From contig CM041546.1 in assembly GCA_023238725.1 (NCBI GenBank), forward strand, positions 16,507,492 to 16,571,491: a stretch of 64,000 bases of DNA. The letters run 5' to 3'. Source of the stretch: Scortum barcoo (Eukaryota > Chordata > Actinopteri > Centrarchiformes > Terapontidae). The position numbers were made by a program, and so were the translations under genes. This document shows positions 1 through 11,400 of the stretch, one piece after another. The notes beneath the pieces were generated by a model. It was not told the origin of the DNA, made no database searches, and worked only from the letters and a program-made list of their open reading frames with translations. How positions within the stretch are numbered: the first letter of the stretch is position 1; each line of letters opens with the position of its first letter.

Positions 1-199
1 CTGACGGCGGTAATGAACTAAGACAAGATAACGCATGGCACCATTCACGCGTAACCGACGCGGAATCCCATGGTGACATGTGTATGGCACGAGGGGCGAA
101 AGAAAAAACACAATGACTAAGTGAATAAGGATAATACTCGATATTATCACCTGACACTCTGTGATTAACACGTCAATAGCGGCGGTTTTGTCCCCTTAC

Positions 200-688
200 C
201 TTCCAGCCGGCTGAGCTGTTACTGTCGCCCTTATCCTTGAAATAGGGCACGTAGCGGACCATCCAGTCGTAGATCTGTGACAGCGTGAGTCTCTTTTCTG
301 GGGTGCTCTCAATGGCGCGGGTAATGAGATCCGCGTAGGACTGGTTCCCCCACGCGTTCCGCCGCGAGGACTTGGCTTTGCGCAGCGGTCCGGTCACATC
401 GAGCGCCGCGCCGGCCAGGCATGGGTGCGTCGCGCCGGCGGGTGCCGGGGCGCCGGCTGGATGCTTCAGCTCTGCCGGCGTTCCGCCCACGAGCCCCGCT
501 CTGCAAGCCGGGACGTCCTCCGGTTCCACCTTGATGCTGGCCAGCGGAAGACCCCCGCTGACCTCGTGTCCACCGGGGAAATCCTCCGGGCACGGCAGCG
601 GCCAGGTGCACGAACGAGGCCGGCTCTGCGGCTCGAAATCCGAGTCAACCTGATGAGCGTCCAACTCGTCGTCCTCCATCATCAGCAT
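200..688 (-). CDS. foxo6: FOXO forkhead transcription factor, first coding exon (foxo6-like), partial
   Basis: This is the first coding exon of a FOXO factor, a nuclear DNA-binding protein that insulin/AKT signalling drives to the cytoplasm. The exon encodes 163 residues. Seen: the N-terminal AKT-site context RPRSCTWPLP with Thr28, a SUMO-type IKVE at 52-55, and the start of the forkhead domain from about residue 109 (NAWGNQSYADL, DWMVRYVPYFKDKGDSNSSAGWK is split over it). The exon ends after GWK at a GTAAG donor, the conserved FOXO intron position; the rest lies left of the window. The start is the first Met of MLMMEDDE; Met3 or Met4 are alternatives. The GPLRKAKSSRR lead-in and YADLITRAIES fit FOXO6 better than FOXO1, 3 or 4, from memory of those proteins. 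The exon is GC-rich, as expected near a promoter. Confidence 0.82.
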
Positions 689-3600
689 TTACCCTTCAGT
701 TGAGCGCGGGATCAATCAGACGAAGAGCGGTGGGGGAATACCTCAACGAATCCCCGTAAAATTTCACCCCACTGTCCTCAGTGAAAATCACGCTCAAATT
801 CGCCTCGTAACACCGCTATCAAGCGCCCAGTCTGAATCAATGGGAGCCAATTCAGCGGAGTAGAAGGATCATGATGAGCACGAGCAAAAAAAAAAAAAAG
901 AAAAAGAAAAAAATCACAGCCTCGCGTGGAGAGATAAGAGAAGTAATAAAAGTAATAATAATTTTTCGTCCATTTTCAACGGGAGTGAAATATCAAACGG
1001 CGATTTTTTTTTTTAAAGACAAAAAAAGCCTCCTCACTGAGCAGTCCACATCACCTCAAGACAGCCGGTCTACAACGCGTGTCAGAGGCAGTCATGGAGG
1101 GAGGGAAGGAGAGAGGAGAGAGGAGGGGGGGTCTCAGTCCAGTTGCAGCAACAGATGATATTTCAGAGAAGGAGCGTATTTGCAAGGCAGTCGTCGATAA
1201 ATCCTCCAGAAGACAACGGGAAGGATGAGGGTAAGAGAGAGAGAGAGAGAGAGATGGGGAGGAGGGTGGTGGGTGGAAGGGTGGGGGGGATCACCGGGGC
1301 TGTGTAGAGAGCATCCACTGAGGCGATAATGCGTGATTACCGTGAATTATTAAATCTTCCAGTCTGCACGGATTTAAGCTGGCAGCGGCTCATTCAGGTC
1401 CATCCAGCCTGAACAGCACCCAACTGTCTGCAATTATGATGAAGAGGCGTGCGCATGTGACGAATCGATAAATTCCCAGTCTGAAAAGACGTATAAGAAA
1501 AAAGCACACACACATATAGTCCGGCGATCAAATTTCGTATCCACCAGTCGGGTTGATAAAAAAATGGGCTTTTATCACTTCCTCCTCTTGCTCCCCTCTA
1601 TATCCCCCCTCTGCCTCTCCTCACTCTCTCAGATCCCACACATGTTCTCATTTGCTTACAACTCGCTCCGTCGATGTGAACCGAGGATGACGCGCCGGCG
1701 CTGTAGTGGAGATGCTGCCAATTGGAGTGCGCTCACGAAATCAATACTCTCCGAACATGATTAGAGCGAAATCCCAAACTCTCTCTCTCTCTCTGTCTGT
1801 TTCTCTCCACCATCTCTGGTATGAACGCAGGGAGCGAGACCCAAATTCTTAATCAAAACTCTGCATAATGATCTTTCTGGTGGAGCGTCGCGCTGCGCTT
1901 TGTGTGTGCCAGCCTCTCCACGTCCAGCCGGGATCCAAACAACACACTGTGGGGGAACTACACGAGGAGAGAAGGGGGGGGGGGATTCCTGCACAATCTC
2001 GACGAGGGCTTTTGTTTTTTAAATATACAGTGTCTGGTCCGTCTTTGCGCGCAACAAATTGTCCCGCGCAACGTGTGCGGCGTCCAAACGTCCTCCAGGG
2101 AAAACCCGCGGCGAGCAGGAGGTTTCACCTCTGCATGATTATTTGCGGGCTTTACCTCAGTGAGTGTAATTTTCCATGCCGATTAGACAGATTTAGTTCA
2201 GATTAAGAGAGATTAGGTAACCCTAGATTTTTAATCCCGGGGAGTGAGGTGAAATGGGGCTTTTTTAGAACCCAGAATGGGTGAACAACAAGAAGAAAAA
2301 AATGATAATGATTTCTGCTCCACACTCCGGCCAAAGTTAGGAGACATGAGACACTTGCGTATTATCATCTCAAATCGCATTTGCCAAGCCTCGGCGCCAG
2401 AGACAGCCTGCTCTGGCAGACACAGCCCCGGTCAGACCGTGTGCGTAATTCAGCCACACTGACCGAGGGGGGATTCCGCCCCTCCATCCCCACACCACCA
2501 CCACCACCCGCCTCCCAAAGTCTGGCAACAGGGCAGGCACACATTCACAGGTGCTCCAGTCCCATTGGCTGCTTACTTCCCTCATAATATTATATTATTA
2601 TACAAAAAAAGACTTGGGGATGGTAGCCTCGCATTCCCACCTCTATTCATCCAGGAAAGATCTGCTGAGCTCACGACCTATTGTAAGATGAGATTTATTT
2701 TGTGTAAATTTATTTTGGAAATGACCCTTTCAGGTTTATTGTTTTGTGTAATTTTAAATAAGAACCACATACATAATTGGAAACTATATAATTGAAGGGA
2801 ACTATATAATATAGTGAACCTGTTAAGATTGGCGGAGTGATGTGTGTTCCATCATCTTGCCTGTTTGGTATGTTCGGTTGTCCTGTGAAAAAGTAAGAGT
2901 AAAGTGGACCAGGTGGAAAGAAGAAGTTGTTCCTGTGCTTTTCTTTACCCACGACCCTCGATTATTTCTTTATAGTTAACGCTATAAAACGACGGCGTTA
3001 CACTGTTTCACAGCAACAGTGTGCTTCACATTTTTATGCGCACTCACACCTGTTATGTTGATGGTTGCTGTGGGGACAACATTACTTATTCATGGCCTTT
3101 TACAGGCAGTCCTACTTCTACTGTACACACTTTCACACGTCCGTGTGCACATGCAGCGACAATTTCTGATAATATTTGGAAGTTAGACAGCCGCTCCACG
3201 CCAGCACTTTAACCACCCATGGGTAATCAGTATTACCTATTAGAGGGGCATGTTGGTATGAATGCACTGCAGTCAAAATATTCAACAGCTGAATAATAAA
3301 TTGTCCCTCACCACAAAGGGGGACTTTCTCTGCACAGTCTGGGACCCAAAATTCAGAAAACGTAATAAGAGAGGATTCAACTCAACATATTTGACTCCTG
3401 GATGAAATAAAACACCCTCATTTGTTCAAAAAGACACGCACAGTTCACAAGCGCCACCAAAACAAGCACCAGTGCAGCAAGGTGGCTGAAATCGTCTGAG
3501 GACCCCGCCTTCTTAGCGCCAAGCATGCATGGAAGCAGCACTTAAAAGTTGCACAACACGGCCACAGTGTGTGCACTCAGACATGACTAATGTTGAGAAA

Positions 3601-6600
3601 TTTGTGTCAAAAATAGCAGGCTTTTAAATGCGGGAGGATGTGTCATAGTGTGTCATGGAATTACTTAATGCTGAACATCAGTGGGATCAGATGGTTAAAA
3701 TGCAATGTTGATAATAGTGCGTGTGTTTAAAAAGCCTACAGTACCTATGCTCCTTTACATTTGATTGACTGGGGAATTAGATTTTATCACTCGGATGCTT
3801 GAATATGTGCCAAGACTAAAAATCAAACCAAATTGTTGAGAGAGACCAGCCTCTCATATTGTCAAGTCTCGTCTCTCTCACGATGCCTGTTCACAAGTAA
3901 CACGCCTGAGTGCCAGAATTTTGATGACACTCGATTACACAATGTGCCTTGATTGCATGTACAGTGAAAGAAAAATAATTGTGAACATCAAGAAGACAAA
4001 TGAGGCTCACAGTGGGACCGAATCTCCTGAGATACAAGACTCAGAGGGAGAGGAGAGGACTCAGACAGTTGGAGAGGTGGGAGGCCCGAGCAGCACAAGT
4101 TTTTTAAAAAACTATGTATGTGTTTGGTCCCTTCAAGGCTGACTGCTACTCTGTCCCCCATACCAGACATTCCAGAGGCAGCGTGGCTGGCTTCAGGCTC
4201 TGAGTGGCTGATCCTGGAACAGTGTGTTCTGCACAGCAGTAATCACCTCAGCCAGCCACAAGCAAGGCAGAGCACCACATCAACAACAAGACAGAGCTTT
4301 GTGCCTGTCAGTTTGCACCCTGAAAAAAAAGTGCTCTAGTATTTCATTCACATAAGGAAAGGGACACTTTTTTTCTGCCCATTTCTGGACGGCCCCGCCA
4401 GTTAAGACGTCCCCAGCAACCTCATGGTGTTGCACAATTCATTCCTGCACCCCACTCTGCTCTGCCCAGTGGGATTAGGACGAGAGGAAGCTGGAGAAGC
4501 CACAAGAACACCCTAGGGAGGTCGATGCCTGTCTGGGAAAGCACCTCCCCTGGTTCTCCTCCCCTCTCAGCAAACAACCCCCACTCCCTAACAAGCATAT
4601 GGGCTCCCAATGACACACGAAGGAGAGGGCTTAAATCCAAGTATTGGGAACGTTCCTGAGTAGGCGAAGCTGGATTTCACCCCTCCGTGGCACTGGCCCA
4701 AAGTAGGCTGACTTAAAGACTTCCTGCCCCGAGCAAGAGCCAGCTTTCTGTGGCATCTTGGCATCTGCGCTGCCAACTATGAAACATTATGTTCAGAGGC
4801 AGCAAAGACAATTGGTGCCAAGAGTTTTAATTAAGACTGTGTTATGGAATGGAATGTGAAGGCACGTGCAGGTAATGGCCTCTATCCCCATTTCAGAGGT
4901 CTAACAAAATATGATTAACTCAAACTATCTGCCTTAGCCAATTAATTATATGTAGCAGTTAAAGACCCAGAACAACCAAATGGCCCAAAGAGGAAAATCA
5001 GTGTGCGCCGCTCCCATACCAAAAGTGCAGCGAGGATGCTTAAAGACAGCAGGGGTGAGTGGACAGTGTAGCCGTGTTGTTGTACTGGCATTATGCACTC
5101 CATATCAAGGTGTGGGTATGTATGAAACACAGTACAAAATGATCATATTGTGTTACTGTTTTTTTGCCAGTTGTCTCAGTTTAATCAATGAACCATTCAG
5201 GTTTATTATCAATAAAGAGAAACTAAACGCTTTCTTGGTTACAGCTTTTAAAATGTGAGTGTTTCTTTTCTCTGGTTGATCGACTTTTAAATGAAATACA
5301 AAAAGAGTGTTTTGGACTTTGGTTATAAAATGACATACAATTTTGTCATCTAGACCAATTGATCAATTACTGAATTGAAAAATAAAAATTTGATTTACTG
5401 ATGAAAATAATTGATTTTGCATCCATAGGGAAAAAAATGGACTGCATGTCATCAAATCACAAATTCTTTTTTTCACATTTAAAACCACATGATGCTCTGT
5501 ATCAATTATATATATAAATATATATTTTAAAACAACAAGTAGCCTGGGCTCAATTACATTTTGTAAAAATAAACTTAATGATAAAGTGTGTTGTAAGAAG
5601 GTGTCACTCCACCATGAATTTCTTGAAATAAACCATGCACAATATCGTATCGCCTCCGGCATCGAGAGTCAAATCCCTCACTTGTGCAAGTCAGTGGTTG
5701 GCTACATCCACAATAGCCGAGCAGGCTTGATGCCAAGACACTGATTAGCCTAGCTATGCCTCTGTTCTCCAGGCGATGCGGAGTGGAGGTGCAGTGGGAG
5801 TCCAGCTCATCACCAAAGAGCACTGTGCTAAACACAAGTTTAAGTGGAAGAAAGCCAGCATACTGTAGTGCATCCATGCTGGACATATAAAGCCTTGGGC
5901 AAGGAGGCATCTGCCTCTTTAATACATAATTCACTCAGAGCTGAAACATCATGCTTTAGTCCTAAGGGCCAGTAGTCTGCTTCTGGTTGTTGGAACATAA
6001 AACTGTCTCCATCAGATAATCTGGTCTCATTGACAACTCCGAAAATTAAGTTCAATTTGAGCACAGATCAAGCTTCCTTCAAAACAGACAAATCAGAGAA
6101 TCATTAGTTAGTATAATTTACAGTATGTTCAAATGTTCAAGGGGTGAATTTCAAGGAGCACCAAATGTATGTGGAGGCAATGTCATCTCACCTTTCCATC
6201 TCAGCGAATTCGCCCTCATCAGCTGTGACATGCAGGTAGGTCAACGTGTAGAGACAGTCATCTGCCCTCCAGCTCTCCCGTCAGACACGCACACGGTCAC
6301 TTTACATTGCAACCCCTGCAAATGCATCTTCCTGTAGGGGTATTATTAGAAGCACTCACGTCTTATAGCCCACATTATTATCATAACTGACAGGATGTGC
6401 ATTAGTTACTCTCCGCAGCAGATTGGCCATAATGTTGACACGCTGGTACACAGGCCATTTTGGAATTTAGCATTGGGAGTGAAGAACCTGAGGCAGCTGT
6501 GGTGCTTTCATGTGTAATAGTCCCAGCTCAAGTTCCCATGAAAGAGGCACTAATGGGTTAACAGTAGAAATGAGAGGGGAAGAGAGGGAAAATCAATGCT

Positions 6601-7543
6601 TTTGTTGAGGGGAAGAAAGAAAGGCTTTCACAGGTCTATGTATCATTAAGCAATTGAGAAAGCTAATTAGAGTGGGGGGAAAAGATGTGCAGATCTCACA
6701 GCTAATTATTTCCATGGCAACCACAGCTCCTGTAGATGATCTGAGGTAGTGTTCAGCGGGCAAGGCGGCCAGTTACACGAGGAGCAAGAGAGACCCCTAG
6801 TGGTAAAAAAAATGAAAGTGTTCATGGGAATAACTCAACATATCAGTAATAAAAACTAACAGCTTTAAACACAGTACACAGATCATACTAAATTTAAAAT
6901 GTTACTTGAGTAGAAAATAAACAGGTCTTTGCATAACTCATACTTGTTGCCATGGTTAACGGACATAAATCTACTGAACTAAACCTTACTTTTTTTAGGC
7001 ATTCATCATGCCTTATAGAGGGAAACAAATTACATATCTTATTCAAATCAAATATAATTAACTTATCTTGAAATTAAACCAATAAAAGAAATTAAAATTC
7101 GTATTAGTATGACAAATATCACTTGTCTGTTTTTTTTAAACAATTACTTTTTTATAAAGGTCTGCTTTACACTCTGTAAACATAATAAACCCCACTGTGC
7201 TGGGAGAGGATTCTTCAACAGGAGCATCCTTATGGATGCACTACAAATGAACTAGCAATGAGCTTAACCAAACCTGTCCAGTATTAACTGCTGAAAGACT
7301 GATTAGGTTTATTAGCTGGTTAAAACATCTGTGACCATGCTTTAGTAAAAACTGATGGAATGCTGTGATGTTTTGTTGCAGTCCTCGAGTCATTTTCCAC
7401 CTCACATAACAAACTGAACAGAAGAAGTGTAACTGTTTGGCCAAAGTTGCACTGAATTTAATTTGAGGTGAAGTACAAAATTTTATACATAAAAAAATAG
7501 GTCTTATTTGTCCATCATAGTCAGAGATGACTCAGGTGTTGAT
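689..7543. other. foxo6 upstream and intergenic DNA, no gene recognised
   Basis: Directly upstream of the foxo6 start lies probable 5' UTR and promoter DNA, GC-moderate to about 2.5 kb, with short A, GA, CT and G runs (about 890-912, 1234-1254, 1779-1794, 1976-1983). No open frame here resembles a known protein. Two stretches, about 4780-4960 and 6360-6770, are non-repetitive and dense in TAATTA-type and other motifs and could be enhancers. The left part may hold the foxo6 transcription start. The right end should hold the med18 3' UTR. Confidence 0.5.
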
Positions 7544-9142
7544 TCAATGTCTCTGTTTGCTGGGGTCAATCTTCTCCAGGTGAACCAAGGGTTTGAGCTG
7601 CTCAGCAAAGCTGCGCATGTCCTCCGACACAGTGTCCTGGCCGGCAGGAGCCAACACACTCAGCTCCACCAAGGTATGAGAGCGACAGACGCTCCGTGTT
7701 CTCCGTGTTCCCCGGGACCAGGATGCGTGAGAGCTTGGTGACCACAATTTTCATCGCACCTTTGCGGAATATGTGACCATTGGCCACAAACTCGTGGTCC
7801 ATGCGGAAGCCCATCTCATTGAGGAACTCAGGCAGGCTGTGAGAGGCGGCCACATCGACGCAGTTGCGCACCAGGGAGTGGCGGCTCTTGTCTCCCACTT
7901 CAGGTTGGCCTAGGTAGCGGAGGTGCCACGGAGATGTGGGGTGAGAGAGGGAGCGCCGAGCCCGCAGAATGAAAGGGTTTCCTTGTTGGCCTTTCAGAAG
8001 ATAAACCAGCTCATGATCTGTAAAGGTCTCAGGTTCCATGTTGTCGCAAAGACCTCGGAGGCGATGCAAGAGGCTTTCCAAAGCCTGGTCTAATACACTG
8101 CCTGAAATAATAAAAGGACAGAGAGACTGATGTATAATGATGTATAAACCATATGTCACTATTGCCATGCTGTAAGTATTGCAGTCTCATACGACCCTGA
8201 AATAAATCCGACTGTCGTAAAGGTTATAATATTCAGTTCTGGATCAGACTGTTCTAAAGAGGTGTTGAGTCAACAAAGATTAGTTAGACAACAATCTTCA
8301 CCACTGTCATCAAAACACCAAATGAGAAAAATATGTTTTGGAGGAATGGTGATCATGCTATTGTTCAGAGGATGTATGCCAGGGAGCACTCACTCTGTTC
8401 TGGTTGTGTTGAAACACCTCATTAAGGAAAATTGTGCAGTTTTTGCCTTTAATTTGTCACCTGCCGGTATAACTGTTCTCAATGGCAGTAGAAACATCAC
8501 ATTTGTCCTGTTTTATGTACAACAGAGGTACAGAACACCGTGTGGTGCTTATCTTAAAATAGAGAAATTATTATTTCAGATCTTATGCACAGCCAGTTCA
8601 AACTTGTATACATGCTGAAGTTGTTGCCATCTTTGGTGATCAATCTCATAACAAATGTCAAAGATTTTCATGACTATATTGTCACGTGCACAACAATTAC
8701 ATTGAGCAGCTGCTGGCAATGCTCCCTCTAACAATACTCAAAATATATATAGAAGGAAAACCACACAAATATAAATTATTAAACAGAATAGAGTACAGTA
8801 AATAAAATAAAACGAAACACTAAAATAACATACAAATATGAAATAGAAACATAGTAATATTGGAGCGGATGTGCAGAAGTGATAAAATGGAGGTAATATA
8901 CAGCCGTAAGTAAAAATAACAGAAGATGTAAACAATACAGAGATGTACAACATGTGACAAGTATTAAGTTTGAAGTACTGAGTATGAATACAGGGTATGT
9001 ATAACACTTATGGATGGTCTGTTGTTTCATTTTCTCTCCTCAGGTGTGGATGTTTCTGAGTTAGCTCACCTTGCAGCAGGTACTCCATCATGTTGATTGT
9101 GCCCCCGGTGACAGGCATCACTGTGACAGGAGGAGCCTCCAT
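7544..9142 (-). CDS. med18: Mediator complex subunit 18, one-base frameshift in last exon as read
   Basis: MED18 is a head-module subunit of Mediator that links regulators to RNA polymerase II. There are two coding exons: 9070-9142 (24 codons plus one base, from MEAPPVTVMPVTGG) and 7544-8101, joined by a clean GT-AG intron. Recognised segments in order are RLRGLCDNMEPETF, LLKGQQGNPF, WHLRYLGQPEVGDK, NEMGFRMDHEF, RILVPGN and the C-terminal EQLKPLVHLEKIDP. Removing one base near 7669-7674 gives 209 residues, close to the usual 208. As read, the frame is lost after LSLSYL and the correct frame resumes at once with VELSVLAPAGQ. A 5' UTR exon is plausible: an acceptor sits 18 bases before the ATG (exon edge 9160) and a CAG/GTAACC donor near 9325. 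Confidence 0.93.
8102..9069 (-). other. med18 intron 1
   Basis: AT-rich intron between the two med18 coding exons. I see no internal gene; the open frames near 8.7-9.0 kb are low-complexity, rich in Tyr, Phe and Ile, and have no recognisable domain. Confidence 0.8.
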
Positions 9143-9899
9143 CTTTAATCAGGCACACAGCTGTTTATTTATTTTTTATCTGAAGGAAGAAAATATTATC
9201 ATCCATTATATCGGTGGCGAATGGGCGTCGTCCTCAATTCACTGAGCTGTTAACTTTTACCACGCAGTGTTACCTGGCAACCGGCGCTAACCAGTTAGCG
9301 AACTCTGTAGTTTGCTGGGTTACCTGTGAAAGGCGGGACAACAAGCTGCAGCCGTAGCCGCTTGGTGTGTTCGCCCTCGGCAGAGCCTCCGCAGGAAAGA
9401 CCGAGGATCCAACAGGCCTCACCGGTACGTCTACAGTGCTAGTAGCTCACCCAGCTAGCAGCTAGCTAAGTTAGATATTTTACCAGCTAACGTTAGCCGC
9501 GACGTTAGCCGTGTCCAAAAAGCATAACTAAAACAAAATATAGCCAAACAACTTGGTTACTTATCAGATAGAGGATGGACACAGCCGGCTACACTGAATG
9601 AAAAGCATCCTGTTTCTTCCTCTGCTTTTTTCTCAGTGTTTCACATCTAACTCTGAGGCACATTACAGCCACCTACTGGCTTCATTTGGCTTTTATTTTC
9701 CTTCCTAGCAAGCGATGGAAAAAGTGAAGTAATACTATCTTCAGATACTACATAAGTCAGACTCCTGCATAGAAAATGCTCCTCAAGTAACAAGATAAAA
9801 GCACTTTAATGTATTTAAAAGTAAATGTTCTTGTTGTGCACATTTTTTTTCTCAAGGACCTCTCTCAGTGTATTGGATTAAGATTAATGATGAATTAAA
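9143..9899. promoter_or_regulatory. med18 promoter and upstream region
   Basis: Relatively GC-rich sequence at about 9220-9490 holds the probable med18 5' UTR exon and promoter. On the minus strand a CAG/GTAACC donor near 9325 would splice to the acceptor at 9161. On the plus strand a GTACGT donor-like site follows a GC-rich stretch near 9424, so a divergent noncoding first exon is also possible. TAGC and GCTA tetramers repeat at 9438-9500. The rest is plain AT-rich sequence. Confidence 0.45.
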
Positions 9900-10390
9900 T
9901 GGTGGAGGAAGTACTCAGGTTATTTACTTAAGTAAAAGTAACCTATTCACATATTAACAATAGGTTGTTAGAAAAGTAAAAGTGCATCTGCATCCACATC
10001 CTTTCCTAAAAGTGCAGAAGATAGCTATCATCAGCACAATGTACCCAAAGAATCAAACCTAAATGTACTCTTCATACTGTTAAACAATTGTGTATGTTAT
10101 TGTTTTATTATTACTGACTATTACTGTTGTAGCTTGTCAATGTGGAGATTATATCAACTCCTATCTCATAAAGTGTTACATGGTTTAATCTACAGCAACA
10201 ATCATATTTCATAAGATGATTATAAATCTTGCATTTAAAATCTGAATCTGTAAAGTAGTTATCACTGTCAAATAAATGTTATGGAGTAAAAAGTACAGTA
10301 CATTCCTATAATACACTGTGAAGCAGAAGGGCAGGGTATATTAAAATGAAAATACTTAAGTAAAGTACCTCAAAATTGTACTTCTAAATG
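9900..10390. repeat. Teleost interspersed repeat (AAGTACTCAGG / TTACTTAAGTAAAAGTA type)
   Basis: It begins with a GTGGAGGAAGTACTCAGG phrase followed by TTACTTAAGTAAAAGTA, and ends near AATACTTAAGTAAAGTACCTC. Such phrases are common in dispersed, partly palindromic repeats of percomorph fish. Similar phrases occur in themis2 intron 3 (about 29.93-30.36 kb) and near 53.8-54.5 kb. The family name and whether it is a SINE or a nonautonomous DNA element cannot be told from sequence alone. Confidence 0.5.
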
Positions 10391-10651
10391 CAGTAAAATC
10401 CCCTGTGTGTGCTGATTTAAGTGTAGTAATTCTGACGTTTTTATGCACAGTGGTGTAGTTCAACCCATTTGTAATATGCAAAGTAACTATAGCTGTCAAA
10501 TACATGTAGCAGGCTAAAAGGGTACAATATTTCTCTAACTGGTAAAAGTACAATACCCCCCCAAAATGTCCCTACATAAATGTATTAGTATATACTACTA
10601 ATACAAATATATAAAACATTAATTAATTAATTCAAACCTTCCCTCATTGAA

Positions 10652-10655
<4 letters not shown>

Positions 10656-10712
<57 letters not shown>

Positions 10713-10715
10713 GTG

Positions 10716-10747
<32 letters not shown>

Positions 10748-10752
10748 TTTAA
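10656..10752. repeat. (AT)n microsatellite followed by poly-T
   Basis: About 75 bases of nearly pure TA dinucleotide, with a few TG interruptions, run into a T tract of about 20. Length is likely polymorphic and hard to assemble. Confidence 0.9.
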
Positions 10753-10759
10753 TTTCATA

Positions 10760-10874
10760 GTTTTAATTTTCTTCTTACTGTACTTACTGCATCTTACTGT
10801 ACTTACTGCATGCCCTTAAGTTTTCTACCTTTCAATGCTGTGGAAATGTGAATTTCTCTTGGAGATCAATAAAG

Positions 10875-10896
<22 letters not shown>
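10760..10896 (+). repeat. Probable 3' tail of a non-LTR retroelement ending in (TATC)n
   Basis: The phrase GGAGATCAATAAAGTATC followed by TATC repeats is typical of the 3' end of fish LINE or SINE copies, whose tails expand as tetramer microsatellites. A direct repeat of TTACTGTACTTACTGCAT sits just upstream. No reverse-transcriptase coding sequence remains. Confidence 0.45.
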
Positions 10897-11060
<164 letters not shown>

Positions 11061-11305
11061 ATTAGGTTTGAAAGAATTATGCTCTTGATTTTCAGAATGG
11101 ATGCATGGGATTTTATCAGGTAAAGAAATAAAGGAAATGAACGAAAAAAAAATCATTTTTTTATTGTATGGAGAATTCAGTCAGCTGTTATTGTGGCTGC
11201 TGTACTGTTAGGAAACTTCCTAATCCAGAAAAAAAAAAAAAAACCCAGTGTTTCAACATTTCCATTCAGAGCCACGTGGGTGAGGTAGATGAACACTTTC
11301 TTTTT

Positions 11306-11311
11306 TTTATT
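11306..11311 (-). terminator. Candidate polyadenylation signal of the Ig-receptor gene
   Basis: AATAAA on the minus strand, about 90 bases past the stop codon at 11401. It lies in a T-rich stretch, so it could be chance. Confidence 0.4.
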
Positions 11312-11400
11312 TTTTTTTTATCACTCAGTCATAGGACAATGAGGGCACAAGCTATTATTATAACATGGTATTTATGTATCATCTTTATTTGGGAACTTGT

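Noticed and set aside
871..1158. Lys-rich open frame in an A-run near the foxo6 promoter
   Set aside because: It is driven by simple A and AAAG runs and lies in probable 5' UTR or promoter DNA.
5575..6064. Two overlapping minus-strand open frames of 119 and 74 codons
   Set aside because: No recognisable domain and no supporting splice sites; possibly old repeat sequence but not supportable.
11281..11288. A further TGAGGTAG word downstream of the Ig-receptor gene, reading as a let-7 site on its strand
   Set aside because: It lies beyond the first candidate polyadenylation signal at 11306, and there is no prior link of this gene with let-7.
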